From contig CAVQAW010000003.1 of assembly GCA_963710535.1 (NCBI GenBank), positions 62,001 to 126,000 of the forward strand: DNA of 64,000 bases, read 5' to 3'. The position numbers were made by a program, and so were the translations under genes. Below, piece by piece: positions 36,385 through 45,216 of the stretch. Each line of letters starts with the position of its first letter. The stretch's first letter is position 1. The notes under the pieces were generated by a model. That model was not told the origin of the DNA and ran no database searches. It saw nothing but the letters and a program-made list of their open reading frames with translations. This DNA is from Pelagihabitans sp963710535 (GTDB taxonomy: Bacteria > Bacteroidota > Bacteroidia > Flavobacteriales > Flavobacteriaceae).

Positions 36385-37321
36385 TTATTCTTTGTTGCTG
36401 TTCAAATAGTCTTCGAGTTCTTTCCTGGCCATGGGCAGCTTGCTATCGGGGTATTTGTTGATCCATTCCCGGAAGTCGGCCTTGATGGCATCGGTCCATC
36501 TGGTATCGATTTGTCCCGGGGTATATTTTTTTTCCCTGAGCCTTTGAAAACCGAAGATATCGCGAAGTGCGACCACTTCGGAAGACAGTACCAACTGGAT
36601 CGACTAGATATGCGGGTATAAAAATCGTTCCGTGACGATTGGCCAAAACCACGTCGCCGGGGAGCACCGTTGCCCTGCCGATACGAATGGGCGTATTGAT
36701 ACTGGTCAACATTTCTTCCTGAAGGTACGAAGGGTCTTCGCCACGGAACCAGCCGTTGAAACCTTTTATATCGAGCAGGCCTGCTAGGTCTCTCACCCCC
36801 CCATCGAAGATGACGCCGTTTTTGGAATTGGCATAAATGGCATTCCCCAAATTGGAACCGATCAAAGTGCCGTCGATAATCCGGCCATAGCCATCCGCTA
36901 CGTAAACATCGCCCGGTTTAAGGATTTCTATGGGCCAAGAATTGCTTCCCCCTATGGTATCACGATTTTCCTTGCCCCCCTTGAGCTTCACCAATCCTTG
37001 AAAATCGGGCCTCAAGGGCATGTATTGGGCGGTAACGACACGGCCCGTCATGATGCTATCGGGATGTACGATTTGCCATCCGCCTTCATACTGGTTGTGA
37101 TAGCCCTTGCTTCTTAAAAATCCCCAAGCCTCTTCGATCTGAATCTTCTTCAATCGTTTCAAAATGGCATCGGAAACCATGGGCCTGCCATCCGCAAAAC
37201 GTTCGCCTTGCCAGTTCGCAGTCAATTCTTTAATATATTCGGCAGATGCTGCGACGCCCTGCGCACGAGGCATAAAACAACAAAGTATCCCGAACAGGCA
37301 AAAGAGTATTTTTTTAGGCAT
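36385..37321 (-). pseudogene. Exported RraA-like protein (HMG aldolase family), frameshifted near its end
   Basis: The main frame starts at 37321 with a Sec signal peptide (MPKKILFCLF to about residue 25) and runs through the RraA fold: PGDVYVADGYGRIIDG, GSNLGNAIYA, FDGGVRDLAG and LANRHGTIFIPAYLVD. There the frame breaks; the expected tail (VLSSEVVALRDIFGFQRLR, then KYTPGQIDTRW) continues in another frame to 36385. Removing one C from GATCC at about 36597 gives a single 311-residue protein reading YLVDQLVLSS. RraA-like proteins include 4-hydroxy-4-methyl-2-oxoglutarate and related pyruvate aldolases; a signal peptide on one is unusual. It lies between the exported enolase-family enzyme and the NTF2-like gene. 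Confidence 0.8.
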
Positions 37322-37371
37322 AACGGTAGTGATTAAGGTGTTGGTAAAAACAGTTTTAAACGGCGCTGTAA

Positions 37372-37379
37372 CAAATATA
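37372..37379 (-). promoter_or_regulatory. Candidate -7 element (TATATTTG) for the RraA-like gene
   Basis: TATATTTG fits TAnnTTTG exactly on the minus strand, 51 bases before the start at 37321. No clear -33 TTTG. It would allow the RraA-to-kdgA series to be transcribed apart from the dehydratase gene upstream. Confidence 0.35.
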
Positions 37380-37392
37380 CTTTTATTCTCCC

Positions 37393-37411
37393 ATTGCCCG
37401 TTCCGGGCAAT
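37393..37411. other. Perfect 8-bp hairpin between dehydratase and RraA-like genes
   Basis: ATTGCCCG and CGGGCAAT pair perfectly around TTC. It lies just upstream of the candidate -7 element at 37372-37379, where an operator could sit, and 54 bases after the dehydratase stop, where a terminator could sit; there is no T run. Confidence 0.4.
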
Positions 37412-37465
37412 AATCCCTGATATTGGTCCGACTTTTTCATGAAGGCCCGTGAAAATCTTTCCTAC

Positions 37466-38965
37466 CTAGCTGAACACCCGGTCGTGCGACCGCAATTCGT
37501 CCCATTCCTTCGTTGGCGCAAAATAACTCTTGTCCCTTGGGTCGAGATGTTGTTTCAAGACCTCTTCATTCAATTCTATGCCCAATCCCGGTGCCATGAG
37601 CGGTACGGTGGCAAAGCCCTTATCGATCATCTTGAAGCCGCCAACCGTTTTTACCAGGTCTTCCCACCATGGCAAATCAACCGAATGGTGCTCGAGCGCC
37701 AGGAAATTCTGCGTGGCCGCCGCACAATGAACACTGGCCATGAACGAGACCGGGGTGCCCGCTTGGTGCATTGCCATGGCGATACCAAATTCTTCCGCAT
37801 AATCCCCTATCCGTTTCGTTTCCAGAAGTCCGCCGGAAGAAGCCAAATCGGGATGGATGATGTCGACCGCCCGTTCATGGATCAGCGGTTTGAAATCTTT
37901 AAGAAGGTAAATATCCTCTCCGGTCGTCGTCGGGGTTTCGATTGCGTTGGTGATGGTTTTCCATTGTTCGGTATACTGCCACGGAACCATATCCTCAAAC
38001 CAGGCCAACCGATATTTCTCGAGCGATTTTGCCAATCTGATACAATTGTTCAAGTCGAAATGGCCGTAATGGTCTGTCGACAAAGGAATTTCATATCCCA
38101 CCATATTGCGCACATTCTCAACGATCTGCGCCAATTCCTCCAAACCCTTCTCAGTAATCTGTACCTGGGTAAAAGGGTGCATGGTGTTCCCATAGGACAT
38201 AAAATTGCGTTGATCGCCCCATTGCGAGAGATTACCGTTTCTGTCTTCCCAAAACTTCCCATTGACCACCGTATCCGGTTTCCCCTTGAGTTCGGCTATC
38301 GAGACGTCCATTTTTAGCCAGGTATAGCCTTGTTCCTTGACACGAAATTCGATCAGCCTTTTTTGCTCTTCGGGGGTATCTGCCTCTGGGGTATCGGCAT
38401 ACATTCTGATCATATCGCGGTATCTGCCGCCGAGCAGTTGCCATGCGGGAACGTTGTAGGCCTTGCCACAAAGGTCCCAGAGGGCCATCTCAACGGCGCA
38501 AACGCCGCCTGCCTGGCGGGAGATTCCCCCAAATTGCCGTATGCTTTTGAATATTTTTTCGACATTGCAGGGGTTTTGGCCCAAGATCCGACTTTTTAAG
38601 AAGAGGGCATAGCGCACATCGGCAGCATCCCGCACTTCACCAAGTCCGTAAATCCCCTGATTGGTATCGATTCGAATGATTGCGGTACCGCCCATAACCT
38701 TGGTCAACACATACCGCATATCGGTAATTTTCAATTCGGAGGGTGCGGAATTCCGGTTCACCTTACTGGTGGCCTGAGATAGGTTGTCTTCCAACGAATA
38801 ACCCATTAAACCGGTCAAAGCCATGCCTCCCAGGGCCGTTTTTTTTAGAAAATCCCTCCTATTGGCAGGCGTCTTTGGATGATCGATTTCGGCTTGCCGA
38901 ATTTCGGCATGCTGCTGCTCTTCAATTTTATTTTTGTGGATAAGGTGGTGCAGGTGGCTTTTCAT
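37466..38965 (-). CDS. Tat-exported enolase-superfamily sugar-acid dehydratase
   Basis: A 499-residue protein with twin arginines at 36-37 (NRRDFLKKT) after an unusually long, His/Glu-rich leader. The enolase-superfamily barrel follows (about 78-495): Lys218-x-Asp220 (KMD), metal-ligand regions STDHYGHFD (Asp298, His299), WFEDMVPW (Glu324) and TGEDIY (Glu350), and His400 in AMHQAGTPVSF as the general base. This set fits the mannonate/galactonate-type dehydratases, which turn an aldonate into a 2-keto-3-deoxy acid. Export of such an enzyme to the periplasm is unusual. It heads the series leading to KDG kinase. Exact substrate unknown. Confidence 0.85.
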   Translation of the reverse strand: MKSHLHHLIHKNKIEEQQHAEIRQAEIDHPKTPANRRDFLKKTALGGMALTGLMGYSLEDNLSQATSKVNRNSAPSELKITDMRYVLTKVMGGTAIIRIDTNQGIYGLGEVRDAADVRYALFLKSRILGQNPCNVEKIFKSIRQFGGISRQAGGVCAVEMALWDLCGKAYNVPAWQLLGGRYRDMIRMYADTPEADTPEEQKRLIEFRVKEQGYTWLKMDVSIAELKGKPDTVVNGKFWEDRNGNLSQWGDQRNFMSYGNTMHPFTQVQITEKGLEELAQIVENVRNMVGYEIPLSTDHYGHFDLNNCIRLAKSLEKYRLAWFEDMVPWQYTEQWKTITNAIETPTTTGEDIYLLKDFKPLIHERAVDIIHPDLASSGGLLETKRIGDYAEEFGIAMAMHQAGTPVSFMASVHCAAATQNFLALEHHSVDLPWWEDLVKTVGGFKMIDKGFATVPLMAPGLGIELNEEVLKQHLDPRDKSYFAPTKEWDELRSHDRVFS

Positions 38966-39171
38966 AGTATCCTCGGTTAACCTTTTATTTCAGATGGATG
39001 GCTAAACAAGATAACAAACAATTCGCTCATTTCCACTGCCCTGGAAAAAAATGGTTTTGTGCAGGTGGTGCTCAAAAAGGTGGGACACAAAATTTTGAAT
39101 TCCCTCCAGCATATATCTTTGATGGCCCAACTGTTGAAGGTTTTTTTTACCTTTCGTTTAAATTTATCCCT

Positions 39172-39603
39172 ATGAAAAACATGCTGGCAGTCCTTTTCAT
39201 CATTACACTTTCATCCTGTACCCATCAAAGTTCCGAAAAAGAGGATGTCCTTGCGATTCGTACGATTTTGGAACAACAGCAAAAAGCCTGGTCGAACCAT
39301 GATCTGGAAGGATTTATGCAGGGCTATTGGAAATCGGATTCCTTGACTTATTTCAGTAGGGGGAAGATTACCCAAGGTTGGCAGACCACCCTTGATAATT
39401 ATAAAAAGGGTTATCCCTCCCCAGCGGAGACGGGTACACTGAATTTCAAAATCGCCAATATTTCCAAAATCGACGCAGATGCCTATTGGGTCATGGGCGA
39501 ATACTTTCTCAGTCGCGAAGTCGGCGATGCCAACGGTACCTTTATGATCATTTTTAAACGCATCGACGGGGAATGGAAAATCGTAGGGGATTCGTCTTGT
39601 TAA
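39172..39603 (+). CDS. NTF2-like (DUF4440/SnoaL) lipoprotein
   Basis: A 143-residue lipoprotein from ATG 39172; the frame is open further upstream but its translation there is not protein-like. Signal with lipobox LSSC (Cys near 16). The mature part matches DUF4440: RTILEQQQKAWSNHDLEGFMQGYW, cited in part, then LTYFSRGKITQGW, and the strand GTFMIIFKRIDGEWKIVGD. Role unknown; possibly a small-molecule binder. It is divergent from the dehydratase (206-base spacer) and converges on the D-amino-acid dehydrogenase with 3 bases between stops. Confidence 0.82.
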   Translation: MKNMLAVLFIITLSSCTHQSSEKEDVLAIRTILEQQQKAWSNHDLEGFMQGYWKSDSLTYFSRGKITQGWQTTLDNYKKGYPSPAETGTLNFKIANISKIDADAYWVMGEYFLSREVGDANGTFMIIFKRIDGEWKIVGDSSC

Positions 39604-39606
39604 TTT

Positions 39607-40857
39607 CTAAAACCTACGGTCGGGATCGAATGCGGTGATATCCATCGATGGCGTTCTGCCGTCGATGATTTCAGAAACCAATTTTCCGGTGGCGGGGCCC
39701 AAGCTCCATCCCATCATGGCATGGCCGGTCGCAAAGGTGAGGTTATCGAACCGTTTTGATTTGCCGATATAGGGCAATCCATCGGGCGAGACGGGCCTCA
39801 AGCCGGTTTTCGCATCGGCGATTTCCTCAGGATTGATTTCAAGTTCGGGATAAAAATTATGGGCCCCTTTGGCAATGGCCAATACCCGTTCTTTCCTGAC
39901 GATGTTGTTGATACCTGAAAATTCCATGGTGCCGGCAAAACGCGTAAAACCCTGCATGGGCGTGACCGCCATTTTAGATTCCATTAAAATGGCAGGCAAA
40001 CCTATACCTGTAGGCCGTTGCACGTTGATACGATAGCCTTTGCCGGCCTGAAGCGGTAAATCAACTTTCAATTTCTTCGAAAGCGCCCCGCTCCATGAAC
40101 CTGCCGCCAGAACCACCTGGTCTGCCGCATAATCGCCTTTGCAAGTTTTTATCAAATTTATTTTCCTGTCGGAAAACGACATATCCAACACTTCTTCATT
40201 TGTCTTGACCGCCACCCCCACTTTTTTGAGGTAAGCCAACATTTTGGGCATAAATTCGGTAGGCGTGGTATGGCCGTCACATTCGTAATGTATGGCCCCT
40301 TTGGCATCGATCTTTACGTTGGGTTCGATTTTTGCGAGTTGAGAGGCATTGAGTTCCGCTACCTCAAGGCCCAAAAAGCTGGCTTTTCTGGCCACCTCCA
40401 TTTCATGTTCAAAGGCGGCATCGGTTTTATAGAGCATGAGTAGGCCCCTTCGTTCCAGTTGAAAATCGCCCAGATCTCCTGATTGCTTGATACTTGCGAA
40501 CAGTTCACGGCTCAGGATATTGATATCCTTGATCACAGGTATGGCCTTTTCCACTTTTTCCTTGGTGGAAGATCTATGAAAATACCAAGCCCACTTAAAA
40601 AAATCGATGTCCCATCTGGGTTTCATATAAAACGGACTCGCGGAATTGAACATCCATTTAAGTCCTTTGGCAATCATGCCCGGCGATGCCAAGGGTATGA
40701 TGTGGCTTGGGGTGATGTAGCCTGCGTTCACGAAAGAGGCGCCCGCCGTGATATCCGATTTCTCGATGACCGTAACTTGATGGCCTTCCTTCTGCAAATA
40801 ATAGGCACTGCTCAATCCTACGATTCCCCCGCCTATGATAATGATCTTCTTTCCCAT
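39607..40857 (-). CDS. FAD-dependent D-amino acid dehydrogenase (cis-4-hydroxy-D-proline oxidising)
   Basis: A 416-residue flavoprotein of the DadA type. The dinucleotide motif GGGIVGLSSAYYLQKEG is at 9-25, and the C-terminal FAD part has GLRPVSPDGLPYIG and FATGHAMMGWSLGPATG. It follows the hydroxyproline epimerase gene with one base between, so the substrate is most likely cis-4-hydroxy-D-proline, oxidised to 1-pyrroline-4-hydroxy-2-carboxylate. No membrane segment beyond the flavin fold is seen; electrons may go to quinone or oxygen. Last gene of the operon. Confidence 0.9.
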   Translation of the reverse strand: MGKKIIIIGGGIVGLSSAYYLQKEGHQVTVIEKSDITAGASFVNAGYITPSHIIPLASPGMIAKGLKWMFNSASPFYMKPRWDIDFFKWAWYFHRSSTKEKVEKAIPVIKDINILSRELFASIKQSGDLGDFQLERRGLLMLYKTDAAFEHEMEVARKASFLGLEVAELNASQLAKIEPNVKIDAKGAIHYECDGHTTPTEFMPKMLAYLKKVGVAVKTNEEVLDMSFSDRKINLIKTCKGDYAADQVVLAAGSWSGALSKKLKVDLPLQAGKGYRINVQRPTGIGLPAILMESKMAVTPMQGFTRFAGTMEFSGINNIVRKERVLAIAKGAHNFYPELEINPEEIADAKTGLRPVSPDGLPYIGKSKRFDNLTFATGHAMMGWSLGPATGKLVSEIIDGRTPSMDITAFDPDRRF

Positions 40858-40858
40858 A

Positions 40859-41866
40859 TTATATTACTTGAAACCCATGAGCATAAGGGTCTTCGTCGTC
40901 AATAATGATTGTGTTGTAACCATAAACCTTGGCCCATCCCTGAATGCTCGGGATGATTGCCGGCCTTCCAGCCAAGGGATTTTCCGCTTCGATTTTACCA
41001 ATAAACTGGGATCCGATGATGCTCTCATGAACAAAATTGTCACCGACCTTCAACTTGCCTTTTGCATGCCATTGTGCCATACGCGCCGAGGTACCGGTAC
41101 CACAGGGAGACCGATCGATAGCTTTATCCCCGTAAAATACTGCATTTCGGGCTGTGGCCAGGGGAGAAATGGTCTTGCCGGTCCACATGATATGGCTCAC
41201 GTTCCTGATGGTAGGGTCTTCCGGATGGATGAACTCATCGGGATATTTTTCATTGATCTTATCCCTGATCTCCTGGCTGAAACGGATGAGCTCGCTGGCC
41301 GAGTAGTCTTGTATCCCCGTAAAGTTAGGCTGTGTATCCACAATGGCATAAAAATTACCGCCATAGGCAACGTCAAACCTCAAAGTGCCCAAAACACTGC
41401 TTTGGACGGTCAATTCACTTGCCGCGAGATAGGATTTAACGTTGGTAAGCTTCACCCAATCTACTTTTTTGCCGGTTTGTTCGTATTCGATCATTACCAG
41501 GCCTGCCGGGGTTTCCATACGCACCTTTCCGGGGGTTTTGGGATGCAGCAGGCCCTCTTCGATACCAATGGTAATAGCGCCGATCGTGCCATGGCCGCAC
41601 ATGGGCAAACAGCCACTGGTTTCAATAAAGAGTATGCCGAAATCGTTCATGGGATTGCTCGGGGGATAAAAAATACTGCCGCTCATCATATCATGGCCAC
41701 GAGGTTCGAACATGAGCCCTTTTCGGATCCAATCGAATTCTCTAAGGAAATGCTGTCTTTTCTCGCTCATGGTATTGCCCGATAGTGTCGGACCCCCACT
41801 GCACACAACCCTTACCGGATTGCCACAGGTATGTGCGTCGATGCAAACGAAAGTATTACGACCCAT
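40859..41866 (-). CDS. 4-hydroxyproline 2-epimerase (proline racemase family)
   Basis: A 335-residue enzyme from ATG 41866 (MGRNTFVCIDAHTCGNP), overlapping the end of the DUF885 gene by 11 bases; an earlier ATG lies deep in that gene. Both catalytic cysteines are present: Cys90 in MCGHGTIG and Cys255 in DRSPCGTGTS, so it is a racemase/epimerase and not the dehydratase variant (which has Thr at one site). The context with D-amino-acid dehydrogenase, DapA-type deaminase and semialdehyde dehydrogenase points to trans-4-hydroxy-L-proline as substrate. Confidence 0.92.
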   Translation of the reverse strand: MGRNTFVCIDAHTCGNPVRVVCSGGPTLSGNTMSEKRQHFLREFDWIRKGLMFEPRGHDMMSGSIFYPPSNPMNDFGILFIETSGCLPMCGHGTIGAITIGIEEGLLHPKTPGKVRMETPAGLVMIEYEQTGKKVDWVKLTNVKSYLAASELTVQSSVLGTLRFDVAYGGNFYAIVDTQPNFTGIQDYSASELIRFSQEIRDKINEKYPDEFIHPEDPTIRNVSHIMWTGKTISPLATARNAVFYGDKAIDRSPCGTGTSARMAQWHAKGKLKVGDNFVHESIIGSQFIGKIEAENPLAGRPAIIPSIQGWAKVYGYNTIIIDDEDPYAHGFQVI

Positions 41867-43610
41867 TCTTAGTTTTTTGGATGTACGAGTTGATCCTGTC
41901 TTCCAGAATCGACAGGGTAACGGTGCCTTGACCCAACACCACTTCATGGAAATCACGGATATCGAATTTGCTGCCCAATTCGTTTGCTGCTTTCTTTCTG
42001 AGTTCCCGAATTTTCAATTCCCCGATTTTGTAGGATAAGGCTTGCCCGGGCCAAGAAATATAGCGATCGGTCTCGGTATTGATCTCGTGCATCGATAAGG
42101 CGGTGTTGGAAGCCATAAAATCGACCACCTCCTCACGTGTCCATCCCAAAGCGTGAATTCCGGTATCGACCACCAACCTGCAAGCACGCCACATTTCATA
42201 GGTCAATTGCCCAAAATGTTCATAAGGCGTGGTGTACATGCCCATGTCCTCTGCAAGGAATTCACAATACAGGCCCCAACCTTCGCCATAGGCCGATAAA
42301 TAGAGGTTTTTCCTGAATTGGGGAATACTGTCTCCCAATTCCTGGTTCAAAGCACCCTGCAAATGATGGCCGGGTACAGCCTCATGAACGGTAAGGGCTG
42401 GCAAGGTATACAACGTACGGCTTGGAAGATCATAGGTGTTCACCCAATAATAGCCAGGGTCTGTGCTGTTTTTATCTGTGCCGACATATCTTCCCCCCGT
42501 ATATTTAGGAGCTATGGCGTCCGGAACCGGGGCCACACCATAGGGTTTTCGGGGAAGGGTTTTAAAAAACCGGGGCAGTTGTGCATCTGCCCGTTTAGCC
42601 ATATCCCGAGCGATCATCAACAATTCTGTCGGTGTTTTGGCATAAAACTGTTCATCGGACCTTAAAAATTTTAAAAACTCGGCAAAGCTGCCCTTAAAAT
42701 CGAGTGCCTTGATGATCTGTTCCATTTCGGCTTTTATGCGGGCCACCTCTGCTAGGCCAATTTCATGAATGGATTCTGCTGTATACAGCTTACTGGTGGT
42801 ATAAAAATCAATCCTGTTCTGGTAGTAGGCCTTTCCTTCAGGGGTCTCGGAAACCCCTAAAGAAGTTCTCGTTTTTGGCAAGTATTCGTTTTCAAAAAAG
42901 GCCTTTATCCTTTTAAATTGGGGTACGACAATACTGGTAATCGCTTTTTTGGCCTCCGACAATACCGAATCCCTTTGATCAACGGTAAGGCTTTCAGGGA
43001 GGTTTTTGAATGGCGTATAAAAATAGCTGTCTTCGTATCGACCGACGATATGATCATTATAAGAGCTTTCATATCCATCAAAAATAATGCGCGGCTGTGA
43101 AACCCCTTTCGTCAATCCCACCCTCAGGTTCACGAAATGTTGGTCTACATAGTCTGGAATCGCCTTAATTTTGTTCAAATATTCCTTGGTCTGCAGATAA
43201 TTGTTCAGCGGGAGTACCATATAGGGCAGGCTGCTGTGAAAACCCGAATCGGAGAGCAAAGGGTTCAGGTATCGTTCCCAAACAAAATAGTCTATTTGAT
43301 CTTGCAGCACAAAGTTCAGCAGTTCCCAAGATATTTTATCGGTTTCCGGCAATCGCGCCGTGTCAATTTCTTTCAAGCGTGCCTGTAATGTCATTGCATA
43401 GTCGGCTTCCGCCTGATGGTACGCTTTGGTGTGAAGGCCCAAGGGATATTGTGCTGGATCGTAACCCTTGTGGTCTTGATAATCTTCGATTATTTTTTGG
43501 AGTTCGACCGTTGCCGTTTCCTGTTGGGCAAGCGTATCAACTGCGAAAAATACAAAGAGCAAAACGGAAAACGTATGAAGCTGAAGATTTCTTATTGAGC
43601 GCATTTTCAT
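41856..43610 (-). CDS. Secreted DUF885 family metallopeptidase
   Basis: A 584-residue protein with a signal peptide (1-28, ending LAQQ). The metal site is HEAVPGHHLQ (His409, Glu410, His415 region), preceded by the conserved YYWVNTYDLPSRT, and the late WPGQALSYKIGELKI is typical of DUF885. Members are zinc carboxypeptidase- or oligopeptidase-like enzymes. It overlaps ALDH by 4 bases and the epimerase by 11, so it is part of the hydroxyproline operon. That suggests it frees hydroxyproline from small peptides in the periplasm; this is an inference. Confidence 0.85.
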   Translation of the reverse strand: MKMRSIRNLQLHTFSVLLFVFFAVDTLAQQETATVELQKIIEDYQDHKGYDPAQYPLGLHTKAYHQAEADYAMTLQARLKEIDTARLPETDKISWELLNFVLQDQIDYFVWERYLNPLLSDSGFHSSLPYMVLPLNNYLQTKEYLNKIKAIPDYVDQHFVNLRVGLTKGVSQPRIIFDGYESSYNDHIVGRYEDSYFYTPFKNLPESLTVDQRDSVLSEAKKAITSIVVPQFKRIKAFFENEYLPKTRTSLGVSETPEGKAYYQNRIDFYTTSKLYTAESIHEIGLAEVARIKAEMEQIIKALDFKGSFAEFLKFLRSDEQFYAKTPTELLMIARDMAKRADAQLPRFFKTLPRKPYGVAPVPDAIAPKYTGGRYVGTDKNSTDPGYYWVNTYDLPSRTLYTLPALTVHEAVPGHHLQGALNQELGDSIPQFRKNLYLSAYGEGWGLYCEFLAEDMGMYTTPYEHFGQLTYEMWRACRLVVDTGIHALGWTREEVVDFMASNTALSMHEINTETDRYISWPGQALSYKIGELKIRELRKKAANELGSKFDIRDFHEVVLGQGTVTLSILEDRINSYIQKTKNGS

Positions 43611-45190
43611 AAAGTGGCTTTGGTCTCCAAATTATTTACCAGCCTTAGGATCTGCAACGGGTTCCCGTTCTTTAAAGCATCTGGCAACAGGGCATCTGGC
43701 CAATTCTGATAGCTAACGGGACGCACCCATCTTTTGATGGAATGGATCCCTACGGCAGTGAACCGGCTATCGGATGAGGCTGGATAAGGTCCGCCATGCT
43801 GCATTGCCGGGCATACTTCGACCCCTGTAGGCACCCCATTGAAAATGATCCTGCCCACCCTGCCCCGCAAGGCTGTCACAAGCTCTGAATTTGATTTTAC
43901 TTCCTCTGCACTGCCCAAAATGGTCCCTGTCAACTGTCCTTCCAATTGTTGCACGATCGATATGAGTTCGCTCAGGTCGCTGCATCGCACGACGATGGAA
44001 AACGGACCAAAAACTTCCTTATGCAGGGTCGGGTTCTTTAAAAAATTAGAGCCGTTTACCGTCACTACTTTCTGCTTTGCAAAATTGGCTGGAACGGTTG
44101 CTTCATAGTTCGCCGCCACGGTTACGCCGCCTTGTTTGGCGAGTTCGCTCTTGCCTTTTTCATAGTTTTCATGGATGTTGGGATGCAGCATGCAACTGGG
44201 TTCCAATTTTTCCATTTCAGCACCCAGTGATCGTATGAAGCTGTCTAGCGAAGTGCTTTTGACCGCTAATATCAGGCCTGGATTGGTGCAAAATTGTCCT
44301 GCCCCCAGGGTAATGGAAGAGGCATATTGCCTTGCCCAATCATCACCGTTCTGAAGCAATGCCGATGGCAGGGCCACAACGGGATTGATACTGCCCATTT
44401 CTGCGAAAACCGGAATAGGTTCCGGTCTTTGGGCGGCAAGGTCGAACAAGGCCCTTCCCCCTTTGATGCTACCGGTAAATCCAACGGCTTTCACCTGTGG
44501 GTGTTTCACCAACTGAACCCCTACCGCTATACCGCTGCTGTTAAGGTTTGAAAAAACGCCGTTGGGCATTTCGGTGCGTTTGGCCGCCTTGATGATTGCC
44601 GAGGCAACCATCTCGCCCGTTCCCGCATGCATTGGGTGGCTTTTTACGATCACAGGACAGCCGGCGGCCAAAGCGGCGGCAGTATCGCCCCCTGCCGTCG
44701 AATAGGCAAAAGGGAAATTGCTCGAACCAAAAACGACCACCGGTCCCAAAGGAAACATCATTTTTCTCAAATCGGGCTTGGGTGCCGGAACGCGGTCGGG
44801 TATTCCATTATCAATGGTGGCCTCGACCCAAGATCCTTCGTCGACCAATTCGGCAAACGAACGCAATTGCCCCACGGTTCTTCCCCTTTCCCCTTTGGCC
44901 CTGCCTTCCGGAAGTCCGGTTTCAGAACAGTACATCTGGATCAAATGGTCGTCAAGTGCCAGTATTTCTTCGGCAATGGCATTGAGAAAGGCCGCCCTTT
45001 GCTTTCCGGTCTGGTCAGCGAACCGGTCAAAGGCAGCTGTGGCCAAAGTCACTGCTTCATGCACTTCCTCTGCCGAGGCCTCAGTAAAGACGGTTTCATT
45101 CGCAATATTCAGTATTGGATTGAAAGTTCGATACGTGATGTCTCCTGAAGCTTTTACTTCAGAACCAATATAATTTTTACCTGTTACCAT
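43607..45190 (-). CDS. 2-oxoglutarate semialdehyde dehydrogenase (NADP-type ALDH)
   Basis: A 527-residue aldehyde dehydrogenase with catalytic Glu264 (FAEMGS) and Cys301 (GQFCTNPG), the glycine loop GFTGSIKGGRALFDLA near 237-252, and PLGPVVVFGSSNFPFAYS near 147-164. Length and motifs fit the 2,5-dioxovalerate (2-oxoglutarate semialdehyde) dehydrogenase group. In the hydroxyproline route it makes 2-oxoglutarate for the TCA cycle. It lies 26 bases after the DapA-type gene. Confidence 0.92.
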   Translation of the reverse strand: MVTGKNYIGSEVKASGDITYRTFNPILNIANETVFTEASAEEVHEAVTLATAAFDRFADQTGKQRAAFLNAIAEEILALDDHLIQMYCSETGLPEGRAKGERGRTVGQLRSFAELVDEGSWVEATIDNGIPDRVPAPKPDLRKMMFPLGPVVVFGSSNFPFAYSTAGGDTAAALAAGCPVIVKSHPMHAGTGEMVASAIIKAAKRTEMPNGVFSNLNSSGIAVGVQLVKHPQVKAVGFTGSIKGGRALFDLAAQRPEPIPVFAEMGSINPVVALPSALLQNGDDWARQYASSITLGAGQFCTNPGLILAVKSTSLDSFIRSLGAEMEKLEPSCMLHPNIHENYEKGKSELAKQGGVTVAANYEATVPANFAKQKVVTVNGSNFLKNPTLHKEVFGPFSIVVRCSDLSELISIVQQLEGQLTGTILGSAEEVKSNSELVTALRGRVGRIIFNGVPTGVEVCPAMQHGGPYPASSDSRFTAVGIHSIKRWVRPVSYQNWPDALLPDALKNGNPLQILRLVNNLETKATL

Positions 45191-45216
45191 GGGTCATATC
45201 TCTTTTGGGCGTTGTG

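Noticed and set aside
38998..39171. Upstream extension of the NTF2-like lipoprotein frame
   Set aside because: It would bury the signal peptide and lipobox in the middle of the protein; ATG 39172 gives a normal lipoprotein start.
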